Positions 1 through 11,650 of a stretch of DNA of 64,000 bases are shown piece after piece; the stretch's first letter is position 1; the number at the start of each line of letters is the position of its first letter. The stretch is from Acanthochromis polyacanthus (taxonomy: Eukaryota; Chordata; Actinopteri; Pomacentridae): positions 27,435,757 through 27,499,756 of the forward strand of contig NC_067132.1 of assembly GCF_021347895.1 (NCBI RefSeq). The letters run 5' to 3'. A program made the position numbers and the translations under genes. Below the pieces are notes generated by a model. It did no database searches and was not told the DNA's origin. It worked only from the letters and a program-made list of their open reading frames with translations.

Positions 1-3000
1 AGTGTTGCAAGTTTCATTTTCATCCCCTCTGTACAAAAGATAAGTCTTTCCACACAACCATTGTTTTGCTAAGTATTTCATCCTTATACTCCTTCATATG
101 CACAAGAACACAATAAAAGACTGCAAACGCTCTGCATCAACTGGAAACATTCAGTACCAAGGCGCTATTTAAGTGCACACCATTCACCATTTAGAGAGGA
201 ACATTCTGTAATTTAATCATTTCTACTGATTTTCAAGCTGCAGATGCTGTAGAAAAAGTAATATCAGGCACTGCAAGTACTAAGTAAAAATGGCTAGTGT
301 GGTTGGACATTGCTGTTCTTTCAGCCACATATTGTTACTCAAAACAACAGGAATTGTGCTGCTAGATCATTATTAAATTTAGAAAACATTTGAAAAAATC
401 TCCATTTGAGAGCTCTGAAATGCCATCTGCATGTGGATGAGAGGCCTAAACACAAAGGGAAAATGCTCGTTTTTGTAAAATGTTGGTATTAATGTGGACA
501 AGACATTCGTCTGGATGGGCAGAAACAAAGACTGCTACACTGTCCCCCGTTTTCCAGAACAAAACAAAGATTAAAGTCTTGTGTACCAGTGGTAAATTCA
601 ATACAGAGAATGAATCTTTAATGAATTAAGCTACAGCTCTTGCTGACCTGGTTGTCTGTGCTAGCAGCTGTTTCCACTTAATGTTATTTTTGTACCCTGG
701 TAGCTCATGTTGATTTGAGTTGTTTGCTTGTCTCTTCCTAGCCAACATGTACAAAATCACAAATCGAGCTGGTAATAATTGAAATGTAAGTGAAATTTCC
801 CTTCAAATGAGTTGAAATGATGAATTGACAATGCATCGGAGCAAATGTAGCTTTTAGTTTAATGCTAGAAATGCTAGAAAATAGAACTCAAGATAGAGGT
901 TTAATTTTAGTTGGCATGTTCTAGAGAGAAATAAAAATAAGAGTAGGGATATCGGAGTGATCAGGAAAAACTGCCGTGTCAGAGTGCTGGTTCGTTGGTC
1001 AGTTTTTCCGCCCTTGTGTTGTGTTCGAGCTGCATTATTGTCTCAAACATCACTGTAAACGACGTAACATTTGCCATATAAAATGACAAACGCTCCATTG
1101 TTCTATTGTCCATGTGCTCGTTGTCACTGAGTTATGTCCAGAAACTACCATCTGCTGTTGTTTGGGCGCACTTGGAACGGATATCTCCATCAAAGCTGTT
1201 GGATTCTGAACCGCGATGGAAACAGTGAAGCTGAAACATTCTCAGACACCCCTACTAACTATTTTCTTCTGCTACAATCGAACAACAACGCATTTTAACG
1301 GGCAATTAATTTGCAAAGATGTGTTATAAATCAATAATCTGTTATCTGTTTGAAGGATTTCCAAGCAGGTAAAGTCATATTTTTTGTAAGTCATATTACA
1401 CAACTTCCATATACAAGTACAACTATCAAATATGACAATAAAAGACTTGAATTGCAACATATCAGGCATTAACTTCATCATAAAATTAAAATAAAAACAA
1501 GCCACATTTCCCTGCTTCCACGTGCTACTTTCCCCGTTACGCAGTACGCACTGATTGTGAGGCAGCCATTTAATAAACGTAATATCAAAAGCAAATTGTA
1601 CAATAAATCAATTCTACTTTAAGGTTGAAAATTTGCAGCTTCCTGCTGCTCAGCCCTAATTAAATTAAGCTCTAATTGCTTTGATGTGTCTATAAAAGGC
1701 CGGAACAACTTGTAATATCGCATGATTCGTTGCGAAACTGTGGTCACGATTCAAGTTTCATCAAAGCTATCGGGGTAAACTACACACCCACTCACACAAA
1801 GTTAAAGGCGATGGATACGCATCAGTGTGAGGATGTTTAAAGCCGAGATGAATGAGTAATGTATAATCACCAGACATCTGACGTGAAGGCCAACTAGTGG
1901 TTAAAGAGCAACAGTTTCAATTGCCTTTGGTAATTGCGTTTCAAGCATTCACGCTGTTAATCTTTTGCTATGCCGTCATCGTAATCAGAGTGGGAGTTTA
2001 TCCCTACTAATGGGGCCTATTCTCCTTGAATTCACAAAGCAATCAGGGAAAACAAAAACCTAACACCACACCTCAGTTCTTATGTGGCATCCACACCTGA
2101 CACAGCTGCTAATGATCACTGCACCTTTCAATTTATGACAGCCAGCATCTAAACCGGGATAAATCCATAAAAACAGGTTGCCGGGAAGATAGATGTTTCT
2201 GTCAATGTTTACTGTGTCCTCTGATGTGCCATCAAATGCGCTGGCAGATGCTGGGGCAGACTGCAAAGCGAGCGGTGTCAGCAGCAGCACCGTGGAACGA
2301 GCAGCGCCTCACAAGGGCAATAAGCTTTAAACTAGATGTACAGTATGTCAGTTCAGTGACACAACCTTATGTTTGGTGAATGTGCGTCTTAAATATTTAA
2401 CAATTGCATGAGCTTGAAAGAAAAAAAAATACGGTCAAGGGACACTGCATTTCCCTGCAGTTTACGGAGTGATAATGTATTATTAATGCATCCCTAAGAA
2501 GCTTGTTGAATTGGTTGTTTCAATAGGAAAATTATGACACTGAGCAGAAATATGAAAGGAATAAGCTGTACATGCGCTGGTAAGTGTCAAACAGGCACGA
2601 GTTAAAGCGCATTGCTGCTGTTGTCAACACACCCACTACATGTTTCTGAAGGTGCACAAGTAGGGCATTTAAATGCTGCCTTAAACACTGCACACTGGTG
2701 TTAAGTGGATGTTCAGTTTCAAATAATAAACCGTCCACATGGGAGCACTTAAAAATGGACGACGTTGTATTCACATCAATCACGGAGATGTGCGATCGCT
2801 ACATTTCTCATTTTCGAGTGTTTACCACAATATGGTGATTCACAAACAGGGAGTGTTCCTTAGCCATTACAAGCATCACGGCTGCAATAGCCTTTAATCT
2901 CTTTGTGTGAGGAAAAATAAAGAAAACTCTAAAAATGCCATCATTGCTTGGAGTGTGCGCTTCACAGAAGGCAGATGTAAGACCTCTTGGTACATTGTGT

Positions 3001-4779
3001 TTCTAAGACTATTGTGAGATAGCAATTTCTCCTCCGAGCGCAGAAAAATTATTTTCAAAAAAACACTCCTGGAGAAGCCCAGGCTTTGTAACAGCAATTG
3101 TTACTATCGTGTAATTATAATTCCAAACACAAGCCTGCAGTTTTAACAGAAAATAATGTGTGAAGACAACAGGTTTAATGTTTGTCTATATCAGTTTGAG
3201 TGCCTCCGTGACTCAAAAGGAAATTGGAACAATACTGAAGAAAACAAGCATTGATCTTCCAATAAATATCATCCCTGAGTCATGCTGGAGAGCAACAAAT
3301 ATTAATTGCTAGTCTGCCAGACATAAAAACAAGGAACAAACCAATCGAGCATAGATGAGAGATCTCAGATATACAGTATATCCGGTGTGCCTCTCGCATA
3401 TAAATGAAAAACCAAGGGCTTCTGAGCAGATTTTTCCCATCCAGGTATAGGTCAGAGATTGAGACTGACCAGAGAGTTGTTTTTGTCCCAGTGGGTTGTG
3501 GAAAACTCCCAGTAACAGACCATCACACAGCTGCAGGCGCCTGAGGCAAACCTTTCCTCCTCACCCCCGGACCTCCTCACTTCAAAACTGGGGCAAAACT
3601 TTCTACACTGCCGCAGATCCATCAGATATGACAGAGTGAGGACAACATTGCGCTTCCTTATCTTTTTTCTTCTTCTTCTTTGCAACATGTGAAAAATCTT
3701 GGTGAAATTTCACAACAGCCTTGCCACGCTGCCACAAGTCGACTCACAGCGCTGCAGCGGAGAAACCAAAATAGAATTAGCAACAACAGCTGTCACAACA
3801 TTTCCTTTACGCACCTTGCAAAGGTAATAATTTCTCAGTTAATATAAACCAACAGTGATTAAACCCTGACATGGTATTCTCACAGTGGAAATAGCTACTG
3901 TACAAATTAGGCATATTCAGATCACTTTTTTCTGGTGGCATTAAATCAGAGCAGGTGTATTCATGAACAAAAAAATTCCCCGCTTGCTTTGTCAGTCTTT
4001 GTTTAATGAATCAATCCTACTAACGAGTATAAAATGCGAATCAAAAGCCTGAAATATCCTGTTCCTCTGTGCCATGCGGCTCAGTTTTTGTCCAGAAACT
4101 ATAAAAACACATGGGTAAGCTACAGCGTTGCACTGGCTGACGCATTGCTTCATTAGCATGAACACACACAGTTTATTTTGAGTCTATCCCACATACGCTA
4201 TCTGCACCAAATCTGCATTAATCCACGGCTGAAAATAGTCCCCAACACATGCACTGTTTACTCCTGATAGAGTTTGCTAAAAAATACAAATAAAAAAATA
4301 CAGTTCTCAGCAGTTTTGTGAAATTGCTGAGTCCTTTTCTTACAAATGAAACTATAAATATGAGCCATTTTTGAAGCTTTACAGGTCTCTTGGCATCAGC
4401 CATCCATAGAGCAGGTAGGGATGATGGGAAACCTTAAGGCAGACTAAGCAGATCGAGACAAATTTTTTTGTATTTTTTTATTTGGCTGCACCACCCTACT
4501 CTTTAGGCAAATCCAAAAATTTTCACACGTTTTGTTGCCTCTGCAGAGAGTGTATCCGGTGGGTTTTTGTGCCGTGTTGTTATGAAGAAGATGCCGTGAC
4601 ACACCGTGATCTCTCGGAGGTGATCTCTGTTTATTCTGACAGTGACAAATGATAAAGAAAAACCACCATGTAATAATCTGCCTGCCCCAGCTCCTCTCCC
4701 ACCGGAGAATAGTATAAAAGGAATGTGCACGGACAGCGGGGTTGAGGTACTAGTGCTGGGTTTATTATCGGCCAGCAAA
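1..4779. other. Unassigned AT-rich DNA, no gene recognised
   Basis: I see no coding exon, RNA gene or recognisable transposon in this stretch. Open frames are all under about 100 codons, lie on both strands, and show no family motif that I know. Short A and T runs are the only low-complexity sequence. The DNA looks largely unique rather than repetitive, so it may be intergenic or intronic and could hold conserved regulatory elements that cannot be judged from one sequence. Confidence 0.5.
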
Positions 4780-5066
4780 TAGGGCTGAACAATGAATCAG
4801 AATATTATCGGAACCGTAATATGGTCAAGTGTAATATCCAAATCACAGGAGCTGCAACGTTTTGATAAAGGAAGAACGTGTCTCAAAATATAATCAGAAA
4901 TGATGCGTCATGGTGCTACAGAGTCTGGAAATCAGATTCTCCACAAATAAGGAGAACATGCTTGTTTGGTATAAACTGCAGCAAAAAAATAAAAAAATCA
5001 CATCAAAATACTCATATCGCAATATCACTAAAAAGAATTCCCAGTTACTGCAGCCTGCTGGTCTAC
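4780..5066 (+). mobile_element. Non-autonomous hAT-like element, family 'agggctgaacaat'
   Basis: The left end begins tagggctgaacaatgaatc. It is followed by a stretch with 'ccaaatcacaggagctgcaa' and 'tttgataaag', then 'catatcgcaatatcac' near the right. The same start and 'aggagctgca.. tttgat' block recur in inverse orientation at about 16641-16736. That makes it a dispersed repeat family rather than unique DNA. Starts of the type 'TAGGGCTGxAC' are common on hAT-like non-autonomous elements in fish, so the class is inferred from style. There is no coding capacity beyond a chance 65-codon frame. The right border is uncertain because another element abuts it. Confidence 0.6.
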
Positions 5067-5072
5067 TCTGAA

Positions 5073-5578
5073 TAGGGATATAAATGATTATTGGTTAAAT
5101 GCTTAATCGCTGTTCATAATTTAACTGATTGATAACATATAAACTGATAAGGCAGAAGACGAGATATATTCATGTCAGAAAATGTTCCATACATTAGCCG
5201 TAGTACCTGGTTGCACCACTGGGGGGAGCTTCTTACTGTTTCATGCACAGAAAGACGACAGTTATTTAATGAATACTACAGAGACCCAAGCTTTGTTTTG
5301 ACAAGCAGGGAGCATAGTTCAGCTAGCAATGGGCCACCATGACAAAGACTTGTGTGGTGGTTAATACCTTCCAACCAGAGTCAACAACGATGTCATTCCT
5401 ACTGTTGACTGGCTGATGAAACAACGCCTTTTGTGCAACAAAAGTTATGTGATCATAGTGTGAAGAACTTTATTAGCAATTGGAACAATTTCCGCTGTAC
5501 CTCACTAACGATTAACTGACTGTTTAATTGATACCACTATCAACTATCGGTTAAAATAAGCATGCCTAACTCCGAACA
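5073..5578 (+). mobile_element. Non-autonomous DNA transposon, copy A of a four-copy family
   Basis: The element starts tagggatataaatgattatt and ends near ggttaaaataagcatgccta. The first and last bases form short, degraded inverted repeats (tagggat.. / ..gcatgccta). The interior carries a module 'acaagcagggagcat', then 'gggccaccatgacaaagac', which recurs in copies at 11453-11650 (inverted), 15568-16640 and 24909-26037. The length, about 500 bp, is too short for a transposase, and no transposase motif is visible. It is probably a hAT-like deletion derivative, judged from the TIR style. It directly follows another hAT-like element at 4780, which suggests nested or adjacent insertion. Confidence 0.65.
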
Positions 5579-5685
5579 AACGCCACAATCTGCTGACCCT
5601 TCCTCAAACCAGAAGCAACCTGGCATCAATTCACATGTTCTGTTTGCTGTTGTGTGATGTTTTTAACTTTTTAATCTATGATGCT

Positions 5686-5767
5686 GAACCGGGAACATGA
5701 ATTTCCTGAAGGGCTCTTCCCTAAAGGATGAATACAGTATTCTATCTATTTATCCATCCATCCATGC
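5686..5767 (+). repeat. LINE/SINE 3' tail with CTAT/CCAT microsatellite
   Basis: The sequence 'aatttcctgaagggctcttc', then 'aaaggatgaatacagtattc', leads into ctatctatttatccatccat. This resembles the 'aatttcccctnggggatnaataaagtatctatctatc' 3' ends of fish non-LTR elements, here decayed. Only the tail is recognisable. Related tails are at 7022, 61683 and, reversed, 43375. Confidence 0.5.
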
Positions 5768-7021
5768 TAAACCAGCATAAGCAAATGTTGCACGTGTGAT
5801 CAAATATTCAACGCTGAAGCTGCGCTAAGGCCATGAATGTTTTGGTATTTTAATTAGATCCCTTTCTGAAATAACCTTTTGGTGGTAATATCCCTCATTC
5901 TGTCATTTTACCATTTACATTCTTTGATCTTTTGGGCATCCAACATCATCACTACATCATTTTATTGTATTTGACATTTACGTGATTCTTGTATGAATTT
6001 TGAAGTCATGGTTAAAAATATGTATTGGGGGGGTTGATTACCAAATTCTAATCAGCTCAAGTCAACATTCATGTCAAGTAATATTAATTTTCAAAGAATG
6101 GAATGGACGGCCGACTCAGAAACACAACGCTAACAAATAAACAATAACACCAGCCCAGTTATTTCAATAATCCATGCATTCGTAGCTTCTACATTTCACT
6201 CATTTCACATATTCTCAATAGCTGTTGAACAACACCGAACTAAGAAAACTTTTCCAACATGTTTCAACTCCTCCACCGTAAATGCAAGTCCTCGTGAACC
6301 AATATTGCTTGTGGCTCCGACTGTGGGAGGTAGCGTAGAGGCAAAGAGCCTTGTGTTAGGAATATCCAGAGGTTCAAAGGTAGATTGATGGAAAGAGTGC
6401 GAGGGGCAGCAGTGAGAGATGAGTCTGAGGTTCAGCCCAGAGTGGAGGCATGCGGTGCCCGGTAGGTGAGGAGCACGACTTCGCTGGTGATTCAGTGAAA
6501 TGTGGGATGCCAATAGAGATGTCTGAGTAATGAACCGATTGTGGTGCATTGCTTCAATAAAATTGCAGTTTGAGAGAAAAAAAAAATACGAGCTACGTGT
6601 CGCGGTGACAAAACTTTGAGGTGGCATCCTTTGAAATGGAGTTTTATGTGGAGTGCTATGGAGACAGAATATGAATGTGAAGCCACGCTTTGGGGAATTC
6701 GACAACTATGTGATTGCCTCGAGTGTCATATGCATTATGGACGTACTATTATGTCTTTACAAAAAAAAATACTCACTTTCCCTTCAGTTTTTACTGCACA
6801 CAACTTTAGTTATTGTGAATGTGTTGCATAAAGCATTTTTCTACAAACCAGTTGAATTAACCCTGTACATCTCAGTTGTAAAATAGTAATTATAGTACCA
6901 CTGTAGAGAAAATGAATAGAGGATGAGCACCAGTTATGTGTCTCAATGTGCCATTTTCAGTATTGAAAGTACAGGAATGTAATACAAGTAAGATTGAAAA
7001 ATAAACATCTTTCTGACAAAT
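5768..7021. other. Unassigned DNA containing a 166-codon open frame
   Basis: Most of this stretch shows nothing recognisable. It contains the longest open frame not tied to a known family, on the minus strand at 6205-6705 (166 codons). The predicted protein is rich in S, H, P and F and has no transmembrane segment, zinc finger or repeat that I can identify. Other frames over the same DNA are also open, as expected by chance in locally GC-richer DNA (about 6280-6490). I do not call it a gene. A lineage-specific or repeat-derived exon cannot be excluded. Confidence 0.4.
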
Positions 7022-7065
7022 ATTTTACTTCTCTAAGAGGATGAATAAAGTATCTATCTATCTAT
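7022..7065 (+). repeat. LINE/SINE 3' tail with (CTAT)n
   Basis: 'ttacttctctaagaggatga' followed by 'ataaagtatctatctatcta' is the short 3' tail of a fish retroposon, ending in a CTAT microsatellite. Nothing recognisable of the body remains upstream. Confidence 0.55.
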
Positions 7066-7525
7066 GAAAGCATGTTAACAGTGATGGTCTAACCATGCTC
7101 CAGTCTATTCATTCCGAGTAGATACATATTGCAGCAGCAGATCTTTTATGAAAATAAATGATATGCATTGTCACAGAGCACTCTGGTAGTATTAGCAGTT
7201 TATGACTGGCCAGATGGTAGCAGCACAGCTCTGGGGAAGGCAGTGTTTGTCGGTTGCTTTATCAGGTGGTCCACTGTTGTGGTCCTGGCTGAACTACTTG
7301 AAAAATTAATAAAAGGACCGCCATGAAAAATTCTGATCCCTCTGAACCTCAATCAGTTTCTGGGTATTTTCTTTGCTCCTTCCACATTTTCACTCACTGT
7401 GGGCTCATTTTTTACCGCAATATAAAGTCCTGCACCTCTACTGAAACAGCACAACCGTGACTAAAAAATAGAGAGAACTCTGAGAGATATTTTTTGTCGT
7501 ATAACAAAGTTATAGTGCTGTAAAT

Positions 7526-8139
7526 CAGGAGTGTCAAACATGCGGCCTGCGGGCCAAAACCGGCCCTCCAGAGGGTTCAATCCAGCCCACTTTGTACAGT
7601 GTAAAAATTACAGAGAAGACATTAAGTGCAGATTCTAAATTGTAAAACTATAAATTCAAATTAAGTTCACGACTTTGACAAGTCGTTTTGATGGTAAAGT
7701 ACTTGATTGCTCATTGTTGCTTTGTCATTTTGTGTCTCCTTTTTGTAATATTTTGTCTTGTTTTTGTTCTTTCTTGTCTGACTTTTGTTTTGCGTTTTTG
7801 TCATTTTGTGTTTCCTTTTTGCCTCGCTTGTGTTTTTTCTCTTGTTTTTGTCATTTTGTGTTTTACTCTATTCGTTGTTTTGTGTATGTCATTTATGTAA
7901 ATTTTATATTTTTTATGTAATTGTCCATTTTTGTGCTGCTTTTTCATCAAATTTTTTGTCTTTTGTTTTGCTTTGTCCAGTTTTCGTAGTTTTTTTGTCT
8001 AATTTTTGTCTGACTCGTCATTTTGTGTCTCGTTTTTGTCATTTTGGGTCTATGTTGTTGTAGCCATTTTTAGATTATTGTGCTTTGATTTTACTGGTCC
8101 GGCCCACTTGAGATGACTAAAATGAGTTTGACACCCCTG
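7526..8139. mobile_element. 614-bp hAT-like non-autonomous element with inverted ends
   Basis: The left end reads caggagtgtcaaacatgcgg. The right end, read in reverse complement, is caggggtgtcaaactcattt, giving about 14-bp terminal inverted repeats with one mismatch. Subterminal motifs such as 'gggccaaaaccggccctcca' on the left and 'ggtccggcccacttgagatg' on the right are typical of a widespread vertebrate 'GGGGTGTCAAACTCA' hAT-like family. Flanking octamers ctgtaaat and ccgtgaat differ at two of eight positions, consistent with an aged 8-bp target duplication. The middle is replaced by a degenerate tandem repeat (see 7710-8060). No transposase is present. Confidence 0.75.
7710..8060 (+). repeat. 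Degenerate TTTTGTC-rich tandem repeat inside the hAT-like element
   Basis: Runs such as 'tttgtcattttgtgtctc', 'ttttgtcttgtttttgttc' and 'tttttgtcattttgtgtttc' recur about every 15-40 bases across 350 bp. The strand is very T-rich with few A residues. Open frames here of 70-92 codons encode Phe/Cys/Leu-rich strings in three frames, which is simply the T-rich repeat being translated. The repeat stays within the borders of the surrounding element, so it probably expanded after or during its spread. Confidence 0.7.
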
Positions 8140-9797
8140 CCGTGAATCATAAAGCAAGAAAAATAAAGAAGCTTTTTATTTTACAAAAATTGAAACAAAC
8201 ATGAAATTGCCCACAAGTGTTACCAAGACTGAAGGAAAAGGTCAGCTCTACACACAACAGTTATTTTACAACCTCTCCAAACGCCATGAATTAAAAAAAA
8301 TCTATCTTCCAACTACTTGTTCCTTTATATACCACTTTTAAACCATGCTGCATTTATTTTATTAATAGTGTTTGTGCTACTTTGCTCTCAATCTCTCAAA
8401 TTTGCTTCCATATTAGTGTGAACGCAGCCTGGAGTTTTGTTGAACAGTCTCAAAATGTTTGGAATGACTTTTGGTCACAGGATCATCAGGTGCAAACGGT
8501 TTTGCTTTTGGCAGACTTTTAAATGAGATGTGTAGAATGGAGTAAATTTCTTTTAATGTCACAATTTTGATCTTAGATCAAGTTTGTTTTCCAGACAGAG
8601 CTAAGATCACAAAGGATTAGTACACAAACAGCTGGAAAGTTGAAAATCTGACGGGTTTTTTTTTTCTGTTTTCTGTAACAAATGGTGTATTTTTTTTTCT
8701 TTTCTTAAGGAAAACAAGCCTTTCAAAAGCTTCAAAAGGTTTAAGAGTTCAGACAGTGATTGCATTCTTTTCCTCCTACACAACTAGGTTTGTGATTTTG
8801 GACGAAACATCTCAACAACTATCGGACACATTGCCAAGAAATTTGGTGCATGTCCTTCTCAGGATGAATTATTATCACTGCAGTGATGCCGTAAACCTCA
8901 GGTCAACATTTCAAACTGTCAGATACTTTAATTTATGACTAAATACTTCAAAAAACTCAGCGACATTCCCGTCAGCTTCTGCTCTACTTTGTGCTTAGTG
9001 TTAATTATAATATTGGCACCCTAGCGCGCAACGCTAAAAGGGTGAAACATTTTACCTGCTTGGCAACAGCCTGTCAGCATTGTGATTACCAGTATGTCTT
9101 TTTCCAAGGTGCATTCACGGAGCGCAGATACTGTTCTCAGCAACAGTGCTCCAACAGTTACAAAACAACAAACCTGCTGCCCGGTACCATAATTAGTCTG
9201 CATAATATGATCAGGCAAGTATTAAAGTAAAAGAATATGCAGGTCCTCAAGTTATTAATATGAACTTCAAGGTGTACATTCTTTCCCAGTATGCCCAAAA
9301 GATCGCGCTGTTGTTTTGATGTAAAACACCGGCTCGTAAACAAGCGACTGATGTGTACTTTGATATCGGATGCAAATGGAAATCTCCGTCAACTGGGAAA
9401 TGAACTGCTCCACCATCGGACTGCGAAGAACATCTCTGGATTTCTCAGCCCAAAGAATCAGAGGATAGACAGATGGTGAGGGAAGTATTGAGATCAGCAA
9501 ACTCCTCTGCGTATTGAGGGGTAAACAAAGCTTTCAGAATACTAGATGTCAAAGTCCGGTCATCTGTCTCTTGTAAAGCCCTTCAGCTGATGCAAATTCA
9601 CTATTTTATGTTGTCACGTATTTTATGCATGACATCTTTGATAACCTTTAACTGTAGAGATCTGTTTTGCATGAGCTAGTTTGCAGTTTTGTGCACATAA
9701 ACCCAATATGCAGAGGTTGCATTTTCATTAGGAGGCTGATAGAATGTTTCTTACATTTATTATCTGTTGAGTGGTCATCAAAATACAATCTACAACA
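8140..9797. other. Unassigned DNA, no gene recognised
   Basis: No recognisable coding, RNA or repeat feature. T-runs occur near 8655 and 8690. Small overlapping open frames on both strands around 9000-9500 have no recognisable motifs. Confidence 0.45.
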
Positions 9798-9802
9798 TGG
9801 GG

Positions 9803-9935
9803 TGACTGAACAGCCGAGCGGTTAGAGCGCAGGCCACATGGCCACAAATGCCGTCAGCAGCGAGTCCACACATTTCTCATCTGTATCCGTTCTAATAAAA
9901 GGCAGAATGCCAAAAAGGAAATCTCGGGGAAAAAA
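9803..9935 (+). mobile_element. tRNA-derived SINE, decayed
   Basis: The head 'cagccgagcggttagagcg' followed by 'caggccacatggccac' resembles the A-box half of a tRNA-like SINE promoter. The B box is degraded ('agcagcgagtccacac'). The tail 'ttctaataaaaggcagaatg', then 'ccaaaaagg', matches the 'ctaataaaggcaaaaagccc' type tail of fish SINEs. A related head lies at 28767 and a related tail at 51550. It is too degraded for a family name. Confidence 0.6.
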
Positions 9936-11452
9936 AAACAAAAACGACTCAACAACACAGCAGGTGGCACAGGGTTCTAAGTGTGCATATTGATGAGGTA
10001 TGGAGGATCTCTATATCAAGAGAAAGAGGAATGAGGAGCTCCCTGTTGAAAAGAATATACAAAAACATCTTGGGCGTTTGTTGTTTGATTAATTCAGAAC
10101 TTACAAATCGCATAGCGTACTTCATTAAGATGCAGCGCTATCCGAGGGGTGAAACAAATGATGTAGGTAATGATTAGGAAGTTTTTCAGGTCCGGCAATT
10201 CATTGTTTGAATAAACTACACAAATGGAAAATGTTTTGCCTAGGGGTAGGCCAGAGGAGCAGCAAGCCAAAATCATTGTGTAGCACAGATGGGTAGGTTG
10301 TGTTTACACAGGACTTCATGTCATTTAATTCTCCCTCTCCAAGTCACACTGGAGGTCCTCAGCGCTTCAGTAGAGCACTGCGAAGAGCACTAAGTGATTT
10401 TCTTATGGATTATTCTCAAATGTTCTTTCCTCACAAGGACAAAAAACAAACTCCTGCACTGAATACAGTTGTTCTGTTACCTATGAGAGTTATAGTATAC
10501 CTCATTTCTGCTGCTTGTACAACTAAAAACAAGTGACTTTGTTGTGACAGTGAATTCATGTGTTCATCCTCAGAAGTTTCCATTTCAAAACAAGCAACAC
10601 ATTAGCAAAACTGCTTAAAAATCTCTAGTTGTGTCTTCCAGCAGAATAATAATCTTAAGTTTGATTTGCTAATTGGCTAACAGCATTGTTTTCTAGGAGG
10701 TACTAGGCATGGACAGCATTAAAAGCTACATTTTTCAAGGCAAAATCAGTTAACACGCAAATTTGCACCATTCGCAAATACTGAGCTGACTTTACAGGAG
10801 TCACACCTGAAGGAGCAAAGACCCAGAGACTCCAATATGAAGATTTTATCAGATCGTATTGGTTGTGTTGCTCCAATCGGTTGTAGTTTACTTCCTTTCT
10901 TTAACTGAAAATAGCTTTATAAAAGAGAGCCAGCTGGCTGAGGACAGCAGGGACAGAAGGCAATGATACAAATGGGTATTTTGAATAACCTGTGTAAACT
11001 TTGGTCCCATCGGAGATCAAGACGACAATCTTGAAAATGGACAGCTGATGGTAGCCAAGAGGTCCTTAGCGAGTGAATTACCTCACTGAACCTTGTCCCC
11101 TCTGTGCCAGTAATTCTTATTTGATCAAAATGATATACAATCCTGAGAAAATAATGCTGGAGGAGCCAATAGCTGAGTTTAGAGAAAGTTGAAAAAGGCT
11201 CTGAAAGCTACAGTAACCGACTACTGTTGCTACATACATGTCACATCTACATTCCCTAGACTTTACAGATCTTCCATCATTTGACATGATAATACTTAGA
11301 ATGTCTTATTACACACTGGCCTTTCAATCAAGGAGGAAACAAATTATGAAATTTACATGTGTCTTACCATAAAATACTGGCAGTAGAGGTATCTTTGCAA
11401 AACTGTATTGGGGCAATCATCTGGAATCAAGCAAAATCAGAAGTAGGGATGC
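9936..11452. other. Unassigned DNA, no gene recognised
   Basis: Apart from an A-rich start that may belong to the SINE tail, nothing is recognisable. No open frame exceeds 80 codons. Confidence 0.45.
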
Positions 11453-11650
11453 AAATTTTAAACCAATAACTTTACAGATAATTGGCAAACTTAGCTCTGG
11501 GGGCAGAAAGTGTGAGAGAAGACTTGCACATGGTGGCCTTTTACCAGCTAAACTCCCACAATGCTCTCTGCTTGTCAACACAGAACGGCCATTACTCTAA
11601 GTCACCACATCCTCAGGTCGCTAAACAGTAAGAGGTTCCACCTGGATGTC
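11453..11650 (-). mobile_element. Inverted fragment of the four-copy DNA transposon family (copy D)
   Basis: The plus strand begins tagggatgcaaattttaaac. Reverse-complemented, this matches the 3' end of copy A (ggttaaaataagcatgccta). Further in, the reverse complement gives 'gttgacaagcagagagcatt' and 'ggccaccatgtgcaagtctt', matching the internal module of copies A, B and C, and 'cctcttactgtttagcgacc', matching A and B. The element's 5' part is missing. I infer about 200 bp of a truncated copy inserted on the minus strand. Confidence 0.6.

Noticed and set aside
7675..8063. Three overlapping hydrophobic open frames of 70-92 codons
   Set aside because: They are translations of a T-rich tandem repeat inside a transposon. 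Open in all three frames, without a coding bias.
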